64,000 nt of DNA. It comes from Beroe forskalii. Its lineage: Eukaryota; Ctenophora; Nuda; Beroida; Beroidae. Positions 46,941 through 57,656 of this stretch are shown piece after piece; position 1 is the stretch's first letter, and every line of letters starts with the position of its first letter. The notes beneath the pieces were generated by a model. The model was not told the DNA's origin and made no database searches. It saw only the letters and a list, made by a program, of their open reading frames with translations. The translations under genes and the position numbers were made by a program. Location: contig WFMF01000144.1 in NCBI GenBank assembly GCA_011033025.1, forward strand, positions 310,001-374,000. Reading direction: 5' to 3'.

Positions 46941-47732
46941 ATGGAACACCCCTCTCCCGACGGAACCATCCCCTTCCTTGACGTCCTCATCCATCCCGAC
47001 AAGTCCACATCGGTCTACAGGAAACCCACCCACACCAACCTCTACACCCGCTACGACTCCTGCACAACGACTTCCTCCAAGGACAGTGTCATCAGATCCC
47101 TCACCAGACGGGCCCACAACCTCTGCTCTCCTCAACACCTCGACGCGGAACTTCAGACAGTACGACACACCCTCCTACAGAACGGATTCCCTCCCTCCCG
47201 CATCTCCTCCATCATGACAGAGGTCTCCCAGAAATTCAACAATCCCTCCACCCACCAATCTCGCTGCCTTCAACAGAGAAATCAAACCACGACCCTCCTT
47301 GAAGACATTCCTACCCTTCCATCCCTCCTCTCCAAACCCATCAAGAAGATCCTCAACGACCACGACATCGACGTCACCTTCTCCTCCAACACCTCCCTCC
47401 GGAACCTCCTCACCAAGACAAAGACTACTCCACCGTCCTCCCAGACTCCCAACACCATCTACGAGATCAGCTGCCTCGACTGCCCCGCCAAGTACAACGG
47501 ACAGACCTACCGCCCCCTCCTCGACAGGATGAAAGAACACGAGAGATGCTACAGACTGAATAACGCAGTTGACGACACTACAGACAGAGTGAAATCTGCT
47601 CCAGCTCATCACTCCCTCACCACTGGACACAACATTGCCTGGAACGACATCCACATCCTCAAGTCCCTCCCCTCCCGCTCCCATCTTGACCTGACAAAAC
47701 AGGCTGCCATAACCACTGAAAACCATCCATGA
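46941..47732 (+). pseudogene. Penelope-like element fragment with GIY-YIG endonuclease
   Basis: The 263-codon open frame matches the end of a Penelope-like retroelement: a post-catalytic RT region (FLDVLIHPDKSTSVYRKPTH, TNLYTRYDS) and then a GIY-YIG-type endonuclease (IYEISCLDCPAKYNGQTYR, LLDRMKEHERCY, HHSLTTGHNIAW) with its C-x2-C pair. The fingers and palm of the RT are missing, so the copy is 5'-truncated and cannot move itself. Its GC content is well above that of the surrounding DNA, and the frame is unbroken. A GCGCTTAATTTCCCTCCC-containing repeat lies on either side (about 44758 and 48253). Confidence 0.85.
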
Positions 47733-49356
47733 ACAGAACAGACAGCGCTCCAAAGTGCAGCACCCTGTGGAACCCCATCCTTCGATCCCAGGATCTCTTC
47801 AACCTTCAGACCTACTGACTCAGGAATCCTCTTCCCTAACTACTGACACCACTTTTTCTTGTTTATGTTATTAGTGATATTATATTTGATTATCCCGTCA
47901 CCTGATCACTCACACCCTCCACCCTTCCCCCACTCCCTGACACCACTCATTTCATTTATAAGCATCCTCTCACCTTCCATCTTCAGCTGACGACGATAAT
48001 CACATGATTTTCGAAAGCTCCTGATTTAAAGTTTATCGTATCATTTAAACGTTTTAAATTGCTCTCTAAAATGTTTTTTCATTTTATAGCAGAATCACAC
48101 TTGTAAAATAAGAAATATTTCAGATGTGGTGACATCAGATTAAATTGAATTGCATGAAAGTCTGTTGCATGTGCAAATGATCCCAAATAAATACAGAACA
48201 AGAATTGCACCTGCCGGCATAACTCTTGTTTGTCCGTTGTTCCTGTATGCAGGCGCTTAATTTCCCTCCCTGTGGTGCTTGAAGTTGATGTTAACTTATA
48301 GTATCATGATAGAACACATGCACGCTGTCCTTCTCTTAGCATGAGCATAATTTAAGCTTATCTAACAGCGCATGGTGATACTGTTGCATTAATTGAAAGA
48401 AAGCTAGTGTAAGAGGTCCCCATATTTTCGTATCTCTATGAAAATTCAATATAGCGCTATCGTCTACAATGTTAAATATTAACATGGGTTGACGTCAGTT
48501 AAACATCAGTCAAACAACCCTGTCTGACTTTTCAGACGGCCCTGCCCACACTGCATGGAGCTCGAGTGTGCGGCATAAGTGCAGAACCTTTGCACTTCGA
48601 CTTGATTAAAGATGGAAATATTTAGTTAAATTTGTCGAAAACTTTCCTGTTTGCCATCTCAATAAACAGCTCTTGGACAATGGATGCTCTACCTTATTCA
48701 TTCCACAGTAGATAATTGTTACTAGATGCATGCTGCGATGCACTTTCATATATTTTGACATGCATCAACAATAAATGATATCCACAAGCATTTAATTGAG
48801 TGCATTGTGTGTGCAAATGAAAGAGTTGCTAGGAGACTTGCCTGTATGATGTTTACACAACTTTTATGACGTTTTTACACCACTTTTATGACGTTTTTAC
48901 ACCACTTTTATGACGTTTTTACACCAAAACCATTTTCCGGGCACTTTCCAGAAATTACAGTAGTTGTACTGCAAACCTGGACCTGCTATGCACATATCTA
49001 TTTATCACCTTCCCAAACCACGATCTCTGCTAACCCTCTTCAATGCCTTTTTGTAAGATAAAAAGGCGTTGGGGAGGAAAAAAAGTACAGTATCAACTAA
49101 CCTGTTCATGTTTAATTGCAATGAGAAGATTTTCACAAATGTTCTGCAGTAGAAAAAGAAGTTCTTTTGTCATATAAGACCATCTGCAGACATATGTGTA
49201 CCTTATACCTAATCCAATAAATCATAAATGGGTGATTCAATTCAAAGTTAGAAAAATTCAATGAGGTAAATGTAAATTGCATCACTTCAAAAATAAAACA
49301 AAAATAGAATATCTTCTTTGTAGAACAAATACCATGTATCCGTTTTGGTGACAAGG
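47733..49356. other. Repeat-bearing spacer, no gene
   Basis: Contains three copies of a 22-bp unit (GACGTTTTTACACCACTTTTAT) at about 48865-48930 and a hairpin around AATGCCTTTTTGTAAGATAAAAAGGC near 49040-49080, with a related copy near 45606. I see no coding segment. Confidence 0.6.
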
Positions 49357-50710
49357 GCTCCCCCTATTCTATGTATCACAAATTACAGAGTTCACCGTAC
49401 CCAAGCTTCCCCTACACATGGGACAACCTCTTATGAAAGCTCCCCTATACACCGCTCCCCCTAATCTAGGGATCCCCCGATTTCCGGGGCTCACCTCTAT
49501 ACCCGGTCTCGCCCATACCAGACTCACCCTTACCTTGGGCTTCGCCATACCAGGCTCCACGAACCTCGGGCTTCACCAATGCCTTGGGATAACCCCGATA
49601 CAGGGCTCACACCCGTACCAGACTCACCCTTACCTTGGGCTTCGCCATACCAGGCTCACCCGATCCTCGGGCTTCACGGATGTTCTGGGATAACCCCGAT
49701 ACAGGGGCCCACCCGTACCAGACTCACCCTTATCTTGGGCTTCACCATACCAGGCTCCACCGAACCTCGGGCTTCACTGATGTTCTGGGCTCACCCTCAA
49801 ACATGCCATCACCCATACCAGGCTCATTGGGCTTCACCGTACCTGGCTCCACCTTATCCTGGGCTACACTGATGTTTGGGCTCCACCTAATCTTAGGCTT
49901 CCACTTGGCTCCACCTAATCCTAGGCTCCACCATAACTTGGGCTCACCCTGAAACATGGGATCGCCCATACGAGGCTCACCCTTACCTTGGGCTTCACTG
50001 TACTTGGCTCCACCTTATCCTGGGCTTCGCCATAGCTTGGGCTCCCCCACACTTATTTGGGCTCCCCCACCAACTCGGGCTCCCCTATGATAACTCGGGC
50101 TCCCCCATACTAACTTGGGATCCACCTATCATATACTAACTCGGGCTCCCCACACCAACTTGGGCTCCCATATGCCAATTTGGGCTCCCCGATACCAATT
50201 TGGGCTCCCCATACTCCCATACTAACTAGGGCTCCCCCATACTAACTCGGGCTCCCCCATACTAACTCGGGCTCCTCCATACTAACTCAGGCTCCCCCAC
50301 ACTAACTCGGGCTCCCCCATACTAACTCAGGCTCCCCCATATTAACTCGAGCTCCCCCGTGCAGTACGGGCTCCCCCATACCAACTTGGGCTCCCCCGTT
50401 CTAATTGGGCTCCCCCATACCAACTTGGGCTCCCCCGTGCTGTTCGGGCTCCCCCATACCAACTTGGGCTCCCCCGTTCTGTTCGGGCTCCCCCATACCA
50501 ACTTGGGCTCCCCCGTGCTGTTCAGGCTCCCCCATACCAACTTGGGCTCCCCCGTGCTGTTCGGGCTCCCCCATACCAACTTGGGCTCCCCCGTTCTGTT
50601 TGGGCTCCCCCATACCAACTTGGGCTCCCCCGTGCTGTTCGGGCTCCCCCATACCAACTTGGGCTCCCCCGTTCTGTTCGGGCTCCCCCATAAGCTGTTT
50701 GCCCTTCCTA
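49357..50710. repeat. Left inverted terminal repeat, three-zone minisatellite
   Basis: From outside in: a short unique tip; units like GGGCTTCACCATACCAGGCT (to about 50030); about 23-bp units like GGGCTCCCCCATACTAACTC (to about 50390); and seven or eight 39-bp units pairing CCATACCAACTTGGGCTCCC with CCGTGCTGTTCGGGCTCCC. The inner edge meets the C-terminal codons of the SGNH domain. Confidence 0.85.
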
Positions 50711-50816
50711 CTTAAGTGGAGACCCCCTCTACCATATAAATCCTCTCTCAGACGACCATACCTATCAAGAAATTCCCAATAGAGATAAATCCATGTAACT
50801 CCTGGCATAATCTCGG

Positions 50817-52532
50817 TCACGTACTTTGAAAGATGGTGTTGAATGTCTCTATACGGAACAGTGTCTGCCGACACTCATAAGCTCGCGGGATAATGTTAAA
50901 TAGGCCTAGACGAGCATTGGGAAACAGTTCTCTAAGTGCCCTTATCAGTTTATGATAGTCCTCAATAACACTGAGGAATGGGACGGGTTCTGAGTGGGAG
51001 GGGACATTGATGGCATTGGTGCCAACTATGAGGGTGAGTGTTCTTACATCCTCATATGAGTCTGGGTGCAAAATGTCCGTGGAGGATGCAAGGAGGGGCA
51101 GCACTTGGTTGGGATGGATACCTCCCCTACAGATGTGCATGCTGTCGGCCACATTGAGGCCCTTAACCAGTGAATCACCAATGATGATGTTTTCCCCCAC
51201 TGCTCTGGTGGTAGGAATGTGTGGGGTTACTGGTGTTTCCTCCTGGTAGCCGTTGCCTAGTGTCTCTATTGGCGGAGGTATCCGGTGCTGTGGCTGGCGC
51301 GAGGGAGTGTTCGTAGAGGGAGGAGGGTCCAGGGAGGGAGGAGGGTCCAGGGATGGAGGAGGATCCTGGGAGGGAGGATTCAGGGAGGGAGGGAGCCGAG
51401 AGTCTTTTGGAGGAGGAAGTTCTGACAGGGGAGGATCGCTGGAGGGTGGAGGCAGTAGTGCAGGAACCGGTGTCAGTTCTGCAGTCATAAGTCGTCTAGG
51501 TGCGCTCTGCAGGGCATGGAGAATGGGGGTGGAATGGATGACAAGATTCTCCGTGGCTCTTGGGGTACGTACTGGCACTATAAGAGGCTCTGGTGTTAGT
51601 TTCCGTTGAGGAGAGGTGCTGCATCGGAAGGACAGACAAAAACGCAGTCCATTTCCTCCAGGGGGGACCTTATGCCAGATATGTTGCTGGCAGCCTGGTT
51701 TCATGATGATCATGGTCCCGTGATGCATTGATATCCGTTTTACCAGGTTACCCGCCTTTTCTGGACGGGCAGACCAAAACTCGATATCCCTAGGTGTACC
51801 GATGGAGAGGTTACATATGGGGTGATCCTGATCAATCAATCCCTCGTTGTCCTGATGTAGAGGAGTGTAGTCCGATGACTTCTCGTATCGGGTCATCAGG
51901 CATGAGTCAAGCTGTAAGTTAAGGTCCTTGTTAAGCCTGTCCATGATCTTCTTGATGTGTTTGTAGGTGGCTATCTGACGGGCGTCAAGGGACCATGACC
52001 CAAATCGGTATGTGCTCGGGATGTTGGCAGAGAGCCAGATGTATTTGGTGTCAAATACAGAAAACAGTTTCAGGACCTCATTCTCCAATGATTTGAGATC
52101 TGACGCAATGACGAAGTTTTCGTTGACTGCGATAAGTTCAGCCAATGATGACAGGTTCCTTACATTGCGTGGTAGAACTTCAGATGTTTGTTCTACTGAT
52201 AAGTTCCCATCTGTTTCCCCCTCCTCATACAAGGGTGCAGATTTGGGAACTAGGTCCAAACTCTCAGGAGACGAGTCCTTAATATCCCCGGCACATTCCG
52301 ATGGCTCTTCCTTGGAAGTGTAAGAGGGGGTCCCTTGGTCGTCAGTGGAGGGGTCTGAGAATGAGCTGCTAATTGGGATAGACATCCTCTCTACTTCCTC
52401 AGAGACAAACTTTTCTATTTTGTCCAAAACCTCTTGAGGGATGGAACGATGCAAAACCAAACTAGTGAATGCCTCGATGAGCTCCTCTGCCTCTGGTGTA
52501 ATGTCCGTTGAGATTTCGTTGCTTGAGTTCAT
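50817..52532 (-). CDS. AlkB-like dioxygenase fused to SGNH/GDSL esterase (retroelement ORF1-like)
   Basis: The 571-codon frame starts at ATG 52532. Residues about 130-303 resemble an AlkB-type Fe(II)/2-oxoglutarate dioxygenase: His226-x-Asp228 (LHQDNEG), His287 (QQHIWHKVP), and Arg297 and Arg303 (GLRFCLSFR), with six residues between the arginines as in AlkB. A proline-rich linker (about 365-430) leads to an SGNH hydrolase with ENIIIGDSLVKG and IVGTNAIN; the usual GxND is GTNA. A one-base break near 50840 ends this frame. The next frame continues the domain (YVTEIMPGV, LYWEFLDRYGRL, GGLHLSRKGKQL) and then runs through the 39-bp repeats to a stop at 50401, giving a GEPEQ/GGAQVGM tail. Catalytic Asp before His is Gly, so esterase activity is doubtful. 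CR1-type ORF1 proteins carry such esterases; the AlkB part is unusual there. It is transcribed away from the RT gene. Confidence 0.75.
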   Translation of the reverse strand: MNSSNEISTDITPEAEELIEAFTSLVLHRSIPQEVLDKIEKFVSEEVERMSIPISSSFSDPSTDDQGTPSYTSKEEPSECAGDIKDSSPESLDLVPKSAPLYEEGETDGNLSVEQTSEVLPRNVRNLSSLAELIAVNENFVIASDLKSLENEVLKLFSVFDTKYIWLSANIPSTYRFGSWSLDARQIATYKHIKKIMDRLNKDLNLQLDSCLMTRYEKSSDYTPLHQDNEGLIDQDHPICNLSIGTPRDIEFWSARPEKAGNLVKRISMHHGTMIIMKPGCQQHIWHKVPPGGNGLRFCLSFRCSTSPQRKLTPEPLIVPVRTPRATENLVIHSTPILHALQSAPRRLMTAELTPVPALLPPPSSDPPLSELPPPKDSRLPPSLNPPSQDPPPSLDPPPSLDPPPSTNTPSRQPQHRIPPPIETLGNGYQEETPVTPHIPTTRAVGENIIIGDSLVKGLNVADSMHICRGGIHPNQVLPLLASSTDILHPDSYEDVRTLTLIVGTNAINVPSHSEPVPFLSVIEDYHKLIRALRELFPNARLGLFNIIPRAYECRQTLFRIETFNTIFQST

Positions 52533-53412
52533 GATGAGTGAAGTGAAAGAGTAGAAAGATCCAGGGGTTCAAGAGACCGGCGACATGAGATGAGCAGGCG
52601 GAGAGCGGTGCCACAATGGGGGCAGACCCAGCAGACCCAGGGGTGACAGCGAGCAGTGGGTGCACATTATCAGGTTCAGACACAGGTAGGAGATCCTGAA
52701 ATGAAAGAAGGCCAGCAAAAGTAAGTAACAACAAGAAGTAATGACGTTAAATGGCAGTGAAAAGTCTGATAAGTTATTTAGGTCAGAAAACAGATTTTTC
52801 CTAGGTAGACAGACTACAACTTTATGATAACTCCCAATTAAGGGGATTATTATTATTTAAGGAAAATTTGAATTGGACCATCCGTTGATTAGTTATTTGG
52901 AATAAATATCATGCGTTTACTAATGCTAAAATATGGAAAGGCAATACATATATTTGCAGGGCATTTCTAATGTCTGTAATCCTTATGGTGATCCAATAAC
53001 TTGTATTCCAAAATGAGGTCATAAGTAGCTGTTTCTGGGGACTTGAGGAAAGCCATCAATCAATGGAGAAGAGAGACACGGTGTGATTGATGGCTCCCTG
53101 TACCCTTTTGTCCACTGTCAAAATGAAACGAGCGAAAAGTATAAGAAACGCAGACTCAGTCACTATACTAAACCGAGTATCAAAGTAGGCAAGCCAGACC
53201 TGAAAACAAGGCACTGACATCAAATCAAGTTCAGAATTTGAAGATCGGAGCATCCCCATTAGAAGGACCTGTTTTCTATAATACTCTAGAAGCAAGATTG
53301 TTGAGATTTCATTTATTTCTATCATTCTTCGCCTCCATCACCATCCACAGCACATCCAAATTCACTCCTACCTCACAGATCTTATCTCCACTCAGTCACA
53401 CTTTTTATTCTA
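52533..53412. other. Spacer between the two divergent ORFs
   Basis: About 880 bp without a recognisable coding segment. If the two ORFs belong together, this should hold a two-way promoter. No TATA box or initiator stands out. If the RT gene is a separate LINE, its 5' untranslated region lies here. Confidence 0.45.
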
Positions 53413-56400
53413 ATGGGTGTTACAGCGTTACAGCATCGATGCACAATAGGAATCTATGGTAATATTCTTGCATCAAGACCACCACGAAATTCAAAAGCAG
53501 ATAGACCTCCAAAATTTATGAAGGGTAGCCTGGTCGGAATTCACGATAAACCGTATCTGGAATTGCTCTTGGCTTACTTTTATGTTTTATTAATTTGCTT
53601 AATTTTGTCAACACATATCAATGCAACCAATGTAGCTCTCATATCACAGACACGTCATCCTTGTATTCACTGCTGTGGCACAGTTACCACCTTACCCAAA
53701 TTAAATATTCTTATTAACTGGGCAGTGATTGCCCTCCTTTTCTTCACTAAGAACCATGGTAAGAGTCCATCGGTACTTGAAACCATGGCGCGCTCAAGGC
53801 TGCGACACTATAATGTTGTAAATGCCTGGTATCATATGTTCTTTAAAAATCCTAAGACTAGCCTCTTCTATCTTAGTATGTTGAATTTATTGCTGATAGT
53901 AATAGTGACACCAAGCATCGTTAACCCCGGACCTAAGCCTAGGCCAATGACCCTCTTCTATAATAACGTGCAAGGCCTCATAGATCCTAGTCAGATTAAA
54001 TCCAAAACCCCAAAACTTAACATGACGAAAATACATGAACTCCATTCATATCTCTTTGTAAATAAACCTGATATAGTTGTTTTGAACGAAACCTGGATAA
54101 ATTCTTCTATTCTTGATTCAGAAGTTTTACCCAACACATACAAAGTGTTTAGAGAAGACAGGACTTTAAAAACACATCCTTTCGACCCAAAACAGCCTAA
54201 AAAATTCCGTAGAGGAGGAGGCGGTGTCTTGATAGGCATACGGAATGATATCGATGTTGAATGTACGAAGGTTGGTTTTATTAAGGTACAGGCTGAGATA
54301 TTATCAGTAAATATTAAGACACCTTCAGGTAAAAGGTTTAATGTAACCACCCTCTACAGAGTAGGAAACCTAGGCACGGATAATTTCGATGAAGTTAGGA
54401 AATTCTTCACTGGACTTGCAAGTAAGAAAAAATTAGATAAACATATTCTTATCGGTGACTTGAATTTCCCTGAGGTAAAATGGCCTGATACCTCAACATC
54501 TGTCAACCTGCATAAGAGCTTTATTGACATGATTACTGACGAATTCGGCCATACACAATTAATTGATGTGCCCACCCACAAGGGCGGCAATATTCTTGAT
54601 TTGGCCTTCACTAACATTTCGGACTTAATTAAGGATGTAAAAGTTCTCAGCCATAATGAAGCATGTAATTCAGATCACTTTGGTATAGATTTTAAGGTTG
54701 GGCTAGATGTCTCTTACAGGAAAATGGAGAAGCGGAAGATTTTCAATTTCTCCAAGGCAAACTGGAGAGGGTTAAATTTTGAGCTCAAAAAAATAGATTG
54801 GAACGCCTTAATCGAATCTAAGGATCCTCATATATCATGGCCATTATTTAAGAATACACTCCACACCCTATGTAACAAATATATTCCTAAAAAGTTATTA
54901 GGCACCAATTCGAACCTCCTTGGTTCGATAGTGATTGTGATCGAGTAAGACGTGAGAAAGAAAAATGGAGAGTAAAGGCCAATTCTGAAAACGGTACTAA
55001 TTATGACAGAGAAAAATATCGGAAATCAAGGAGGGATCTTAAGAAAATTATGAATCTAAAGATGAGAATTAATGTGCAAGATGATGATGATACGTCACTG
55101 ATACCAAAAAAATTCTGGAAGTACGTTAAATCTAAGTCTAAATCTACCCGCATACCTGAAACTGTCTGGTATAAAAACTGCTATCGAACAAAACCTAATG
55201 ACCAAGCTAACCTATTTAACACATTCTTTTCTGACCAATTCTCCGAGGCCAGCTCCTATGACATTGATATTGATATGCAACCTGACTTGGACCGTTTTAA
55301 TGGACTAACATTTCACGAATTTGATGTATTCCTTTTACTCAAAAATGTTAACCCTAGCAAAGCTGCAGGCCCAGATGGCATCCATGGTATGGTCCTTAAA
55401 AATTGTGCAGCCACACTAGCACGGCCCCTTACAATAATGTTTAATATATCTTATAACACTGGTTGTATACCATGTGATTGGAAACTTGCATCTGTTGTAC
55501 CAGTGCATAAGAAAGATGAAAAGGGCTCAGTAGAAAATTACAGACCAATCTCCTTGACATCCTTAGTAATGAAAATTTTCGAACGTTGCATAAAGAAAGA
55601 GCTTTTTAATGAATGCGAACGCCTCCTAGATGTAAGACAGCATGGTTTTATAAATGAGAAATCGTGTACCACTCAAATGGTCCCATTTATTCACAACATT
55701 TCGTTATCCCTTAACAATAAATCTAAAACTGATATTATTTACTTTGACTTTGCCAAAGCCTTTGACAGTGTCTCACATGACTTGATATTGCGTAAACTAA
55801 AGGATAAATTTAATATAAATGGACCCATGCTCAGATTTATTCGTGCATATTTGAAGGACAGGAAACAGCAGGTAGTAATTGGTGGATCACTGTCGACTCA
55901 GTTACCAGTCAACTCAGGAGTACCCCAAGGTTCTATTCTAGGTCCCTTGCTATTTGTTTTATTTATTAATGACATGTTCGACTGTATAAGTCCTGAAACT
56001 TACATCGCCCTTTATGCAGATGATACAAAAATCTGGAGAGAAATTGAGATATCGGCTGATCATTTTGCTCTACAAGCTGACATAGATAATCTTCATAACT
56101 GGTCTGTACTAAACAAGATGAAATTTCATCCTTCGAAATGTAAAGCTTTAGCTGTTACAAACCAAAGAAACATACTCCATAATCTACCATGTACAATCTT
56201 CCAGTACAAGCTTCACAATACTTACATAGATTATGTTGCATCTCAAGTAGATCTGGGAGTCACAGTAAACTCTAGACTTTTATGGTCAGAACAATGCAAC
56301 AGTCTCTTATCTAAAGCAAGCTCCCGTCTAGGACTTGTAACACGTATTTGTCATTTCACCTGTGATAAAAGACAAAAAAGAACCTTTTACCTTACACTAG

Positions 56401-56909
56401 TTAGGTCTTTATTTGAGCATTGCTCTATCATTTGGCATCCAGTCAGCTCCAACCAGCTCAGTGGTTTTGAGGCCATCCAAAAGCGGGCCATTAAGTGGAT
56501 TGAAGGCCGTCCCCATGACCATATCTGTGATACTGAATACTATAATAAACTGAAAACCCTGAATATCCCTCCAATAAAACACAAATTTATCATAACTGAC
56601 CTAATCATGATGTTCAAAATCATACACTCTCTTATCACCATCACCTTACCAGAAGGCTTTCATATCATTAAACATACTGAAGTAAGGAGCACCAGAAGTA
56701 CACATGATATTGTGAGCAAAGAGGATTGTTCAAGATTAAAATGTACCATAAGGCCCAATTGTGATAATTTTAGGAATTCATTTTTCTATAGAACAATGGT
56801 CATATGGAACAAAATCCCTTATAGTATTAGGCAAGTTAAAAGCATCTCCACCTTTAAATCACAACTCAAAACTTTCCTTTGGAAAGCAGATCTAGACTGG
56901 CCCGATTAA
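53413..56909 (+). CDS. LINE ORF2: AP-type endonuclease and reverse transcriptase, one frameshift
   Basis: The ORF begins at ATG 53413 with a hydrophobic N-terminus of about 170 residues that ends in NPGPKPRP. The endonuclease follows (YNNVQG, VLNETW, ILIGDLNFPEVKW, CNSDHFGIDF). The frame breaks at about 54890-54925. In the next frame it continues PPWFDSDCDRVRREKEKW and then the reverse transcriptase (SKAAGPDGIHG, ENYRPISL, DIIYFDFAKAFDSVSH, SGVPQGSILGPLLF, YADD), ending at 56909 after the usual C-terminal region (RTFYLTLVRSLFEHCSIIW). Motifs fit the CR1/Jockey group. All catalytic motifs are intact and only one single-base break is seen, so the copy is young. No esterase ORF1 lies upstream on the same strand; one lies upstream on the opposite strand. 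Confidence 0.9.
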
Positions 56910-57295
56910 TTCAATTTACTCAGTCCGTGAACTAGATGGTCATTAAGTTGTAAGGCAAGAGCAAAATACCCTTATACAAGAAATTATTAACAAATTTGTA
57001 TTTTTCGAAATGATGGTCTTGATGCAGAAAAGTAATTTCTTTGTGGCCTAGGACTTTAAGTGTGACAATTTAAATACCAATCTATGATTACAATTGACAA
57101 CCATATTATTTGTGAGTTTGTGATTTAATTTTATCAGATGACGTAATTATTTATTATTATTGTTATCATTTATTTTATACCCTATTTATTGATTGATGTT
57201 TTTGACGGGCCTCCCTGTAATAATGGTTAACGCTGTGTTGGGAGTTTAGCCCAGATTTTGCACTTGATTTATATTTTCTGTGCTATTTTGCTGTG

Positions 57296-57655
57296 GGCTC
57301 CCCCTGCTTTTGGGCTCCCCCACACAAACTCGGGCTCCCCCATACTAACTCTGGCTACCCCTACTACCTCGGGCTCCCCACACTAACTCGGGCTACCCCA
57401 TACTAACTCGGGCTCCCCCATACTAACTCGGGCTCCCCCATACCATCTTGGGCTCCCCGTTCTGTTCGGGCTCCCCATACCAACTTAGGCTCCCCGTGCT
57501 GTTCAGGCTCCCCCCATACCAACTTGGGCTCCCGTGCTGTTCGGGTTCCCCTATACTAACATGGGCTCCCCCGTGCTTTTCGGGCTCCCCCATACCAACT
57601 TGGGCTCCCCCGTGCTGTTCGGGCTCCCCCATACCAACTTGGGCTCCCCCGTTCT
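57296..57655. repeat. Forward satellite piece facing the right arm
   Basis: About 360 bp of 23-bp and 39-bp units run in the same orientation as the left arm and meet the reversed right-arm units at 57655-57660, making a perfect-looking palindromic junction (TTGGGCTCCCCC..GGGGGAGCCCAAG). It begins directly after the LINE 3' region. Confidence 0.85.
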
Positions 57656-57656
57656 G

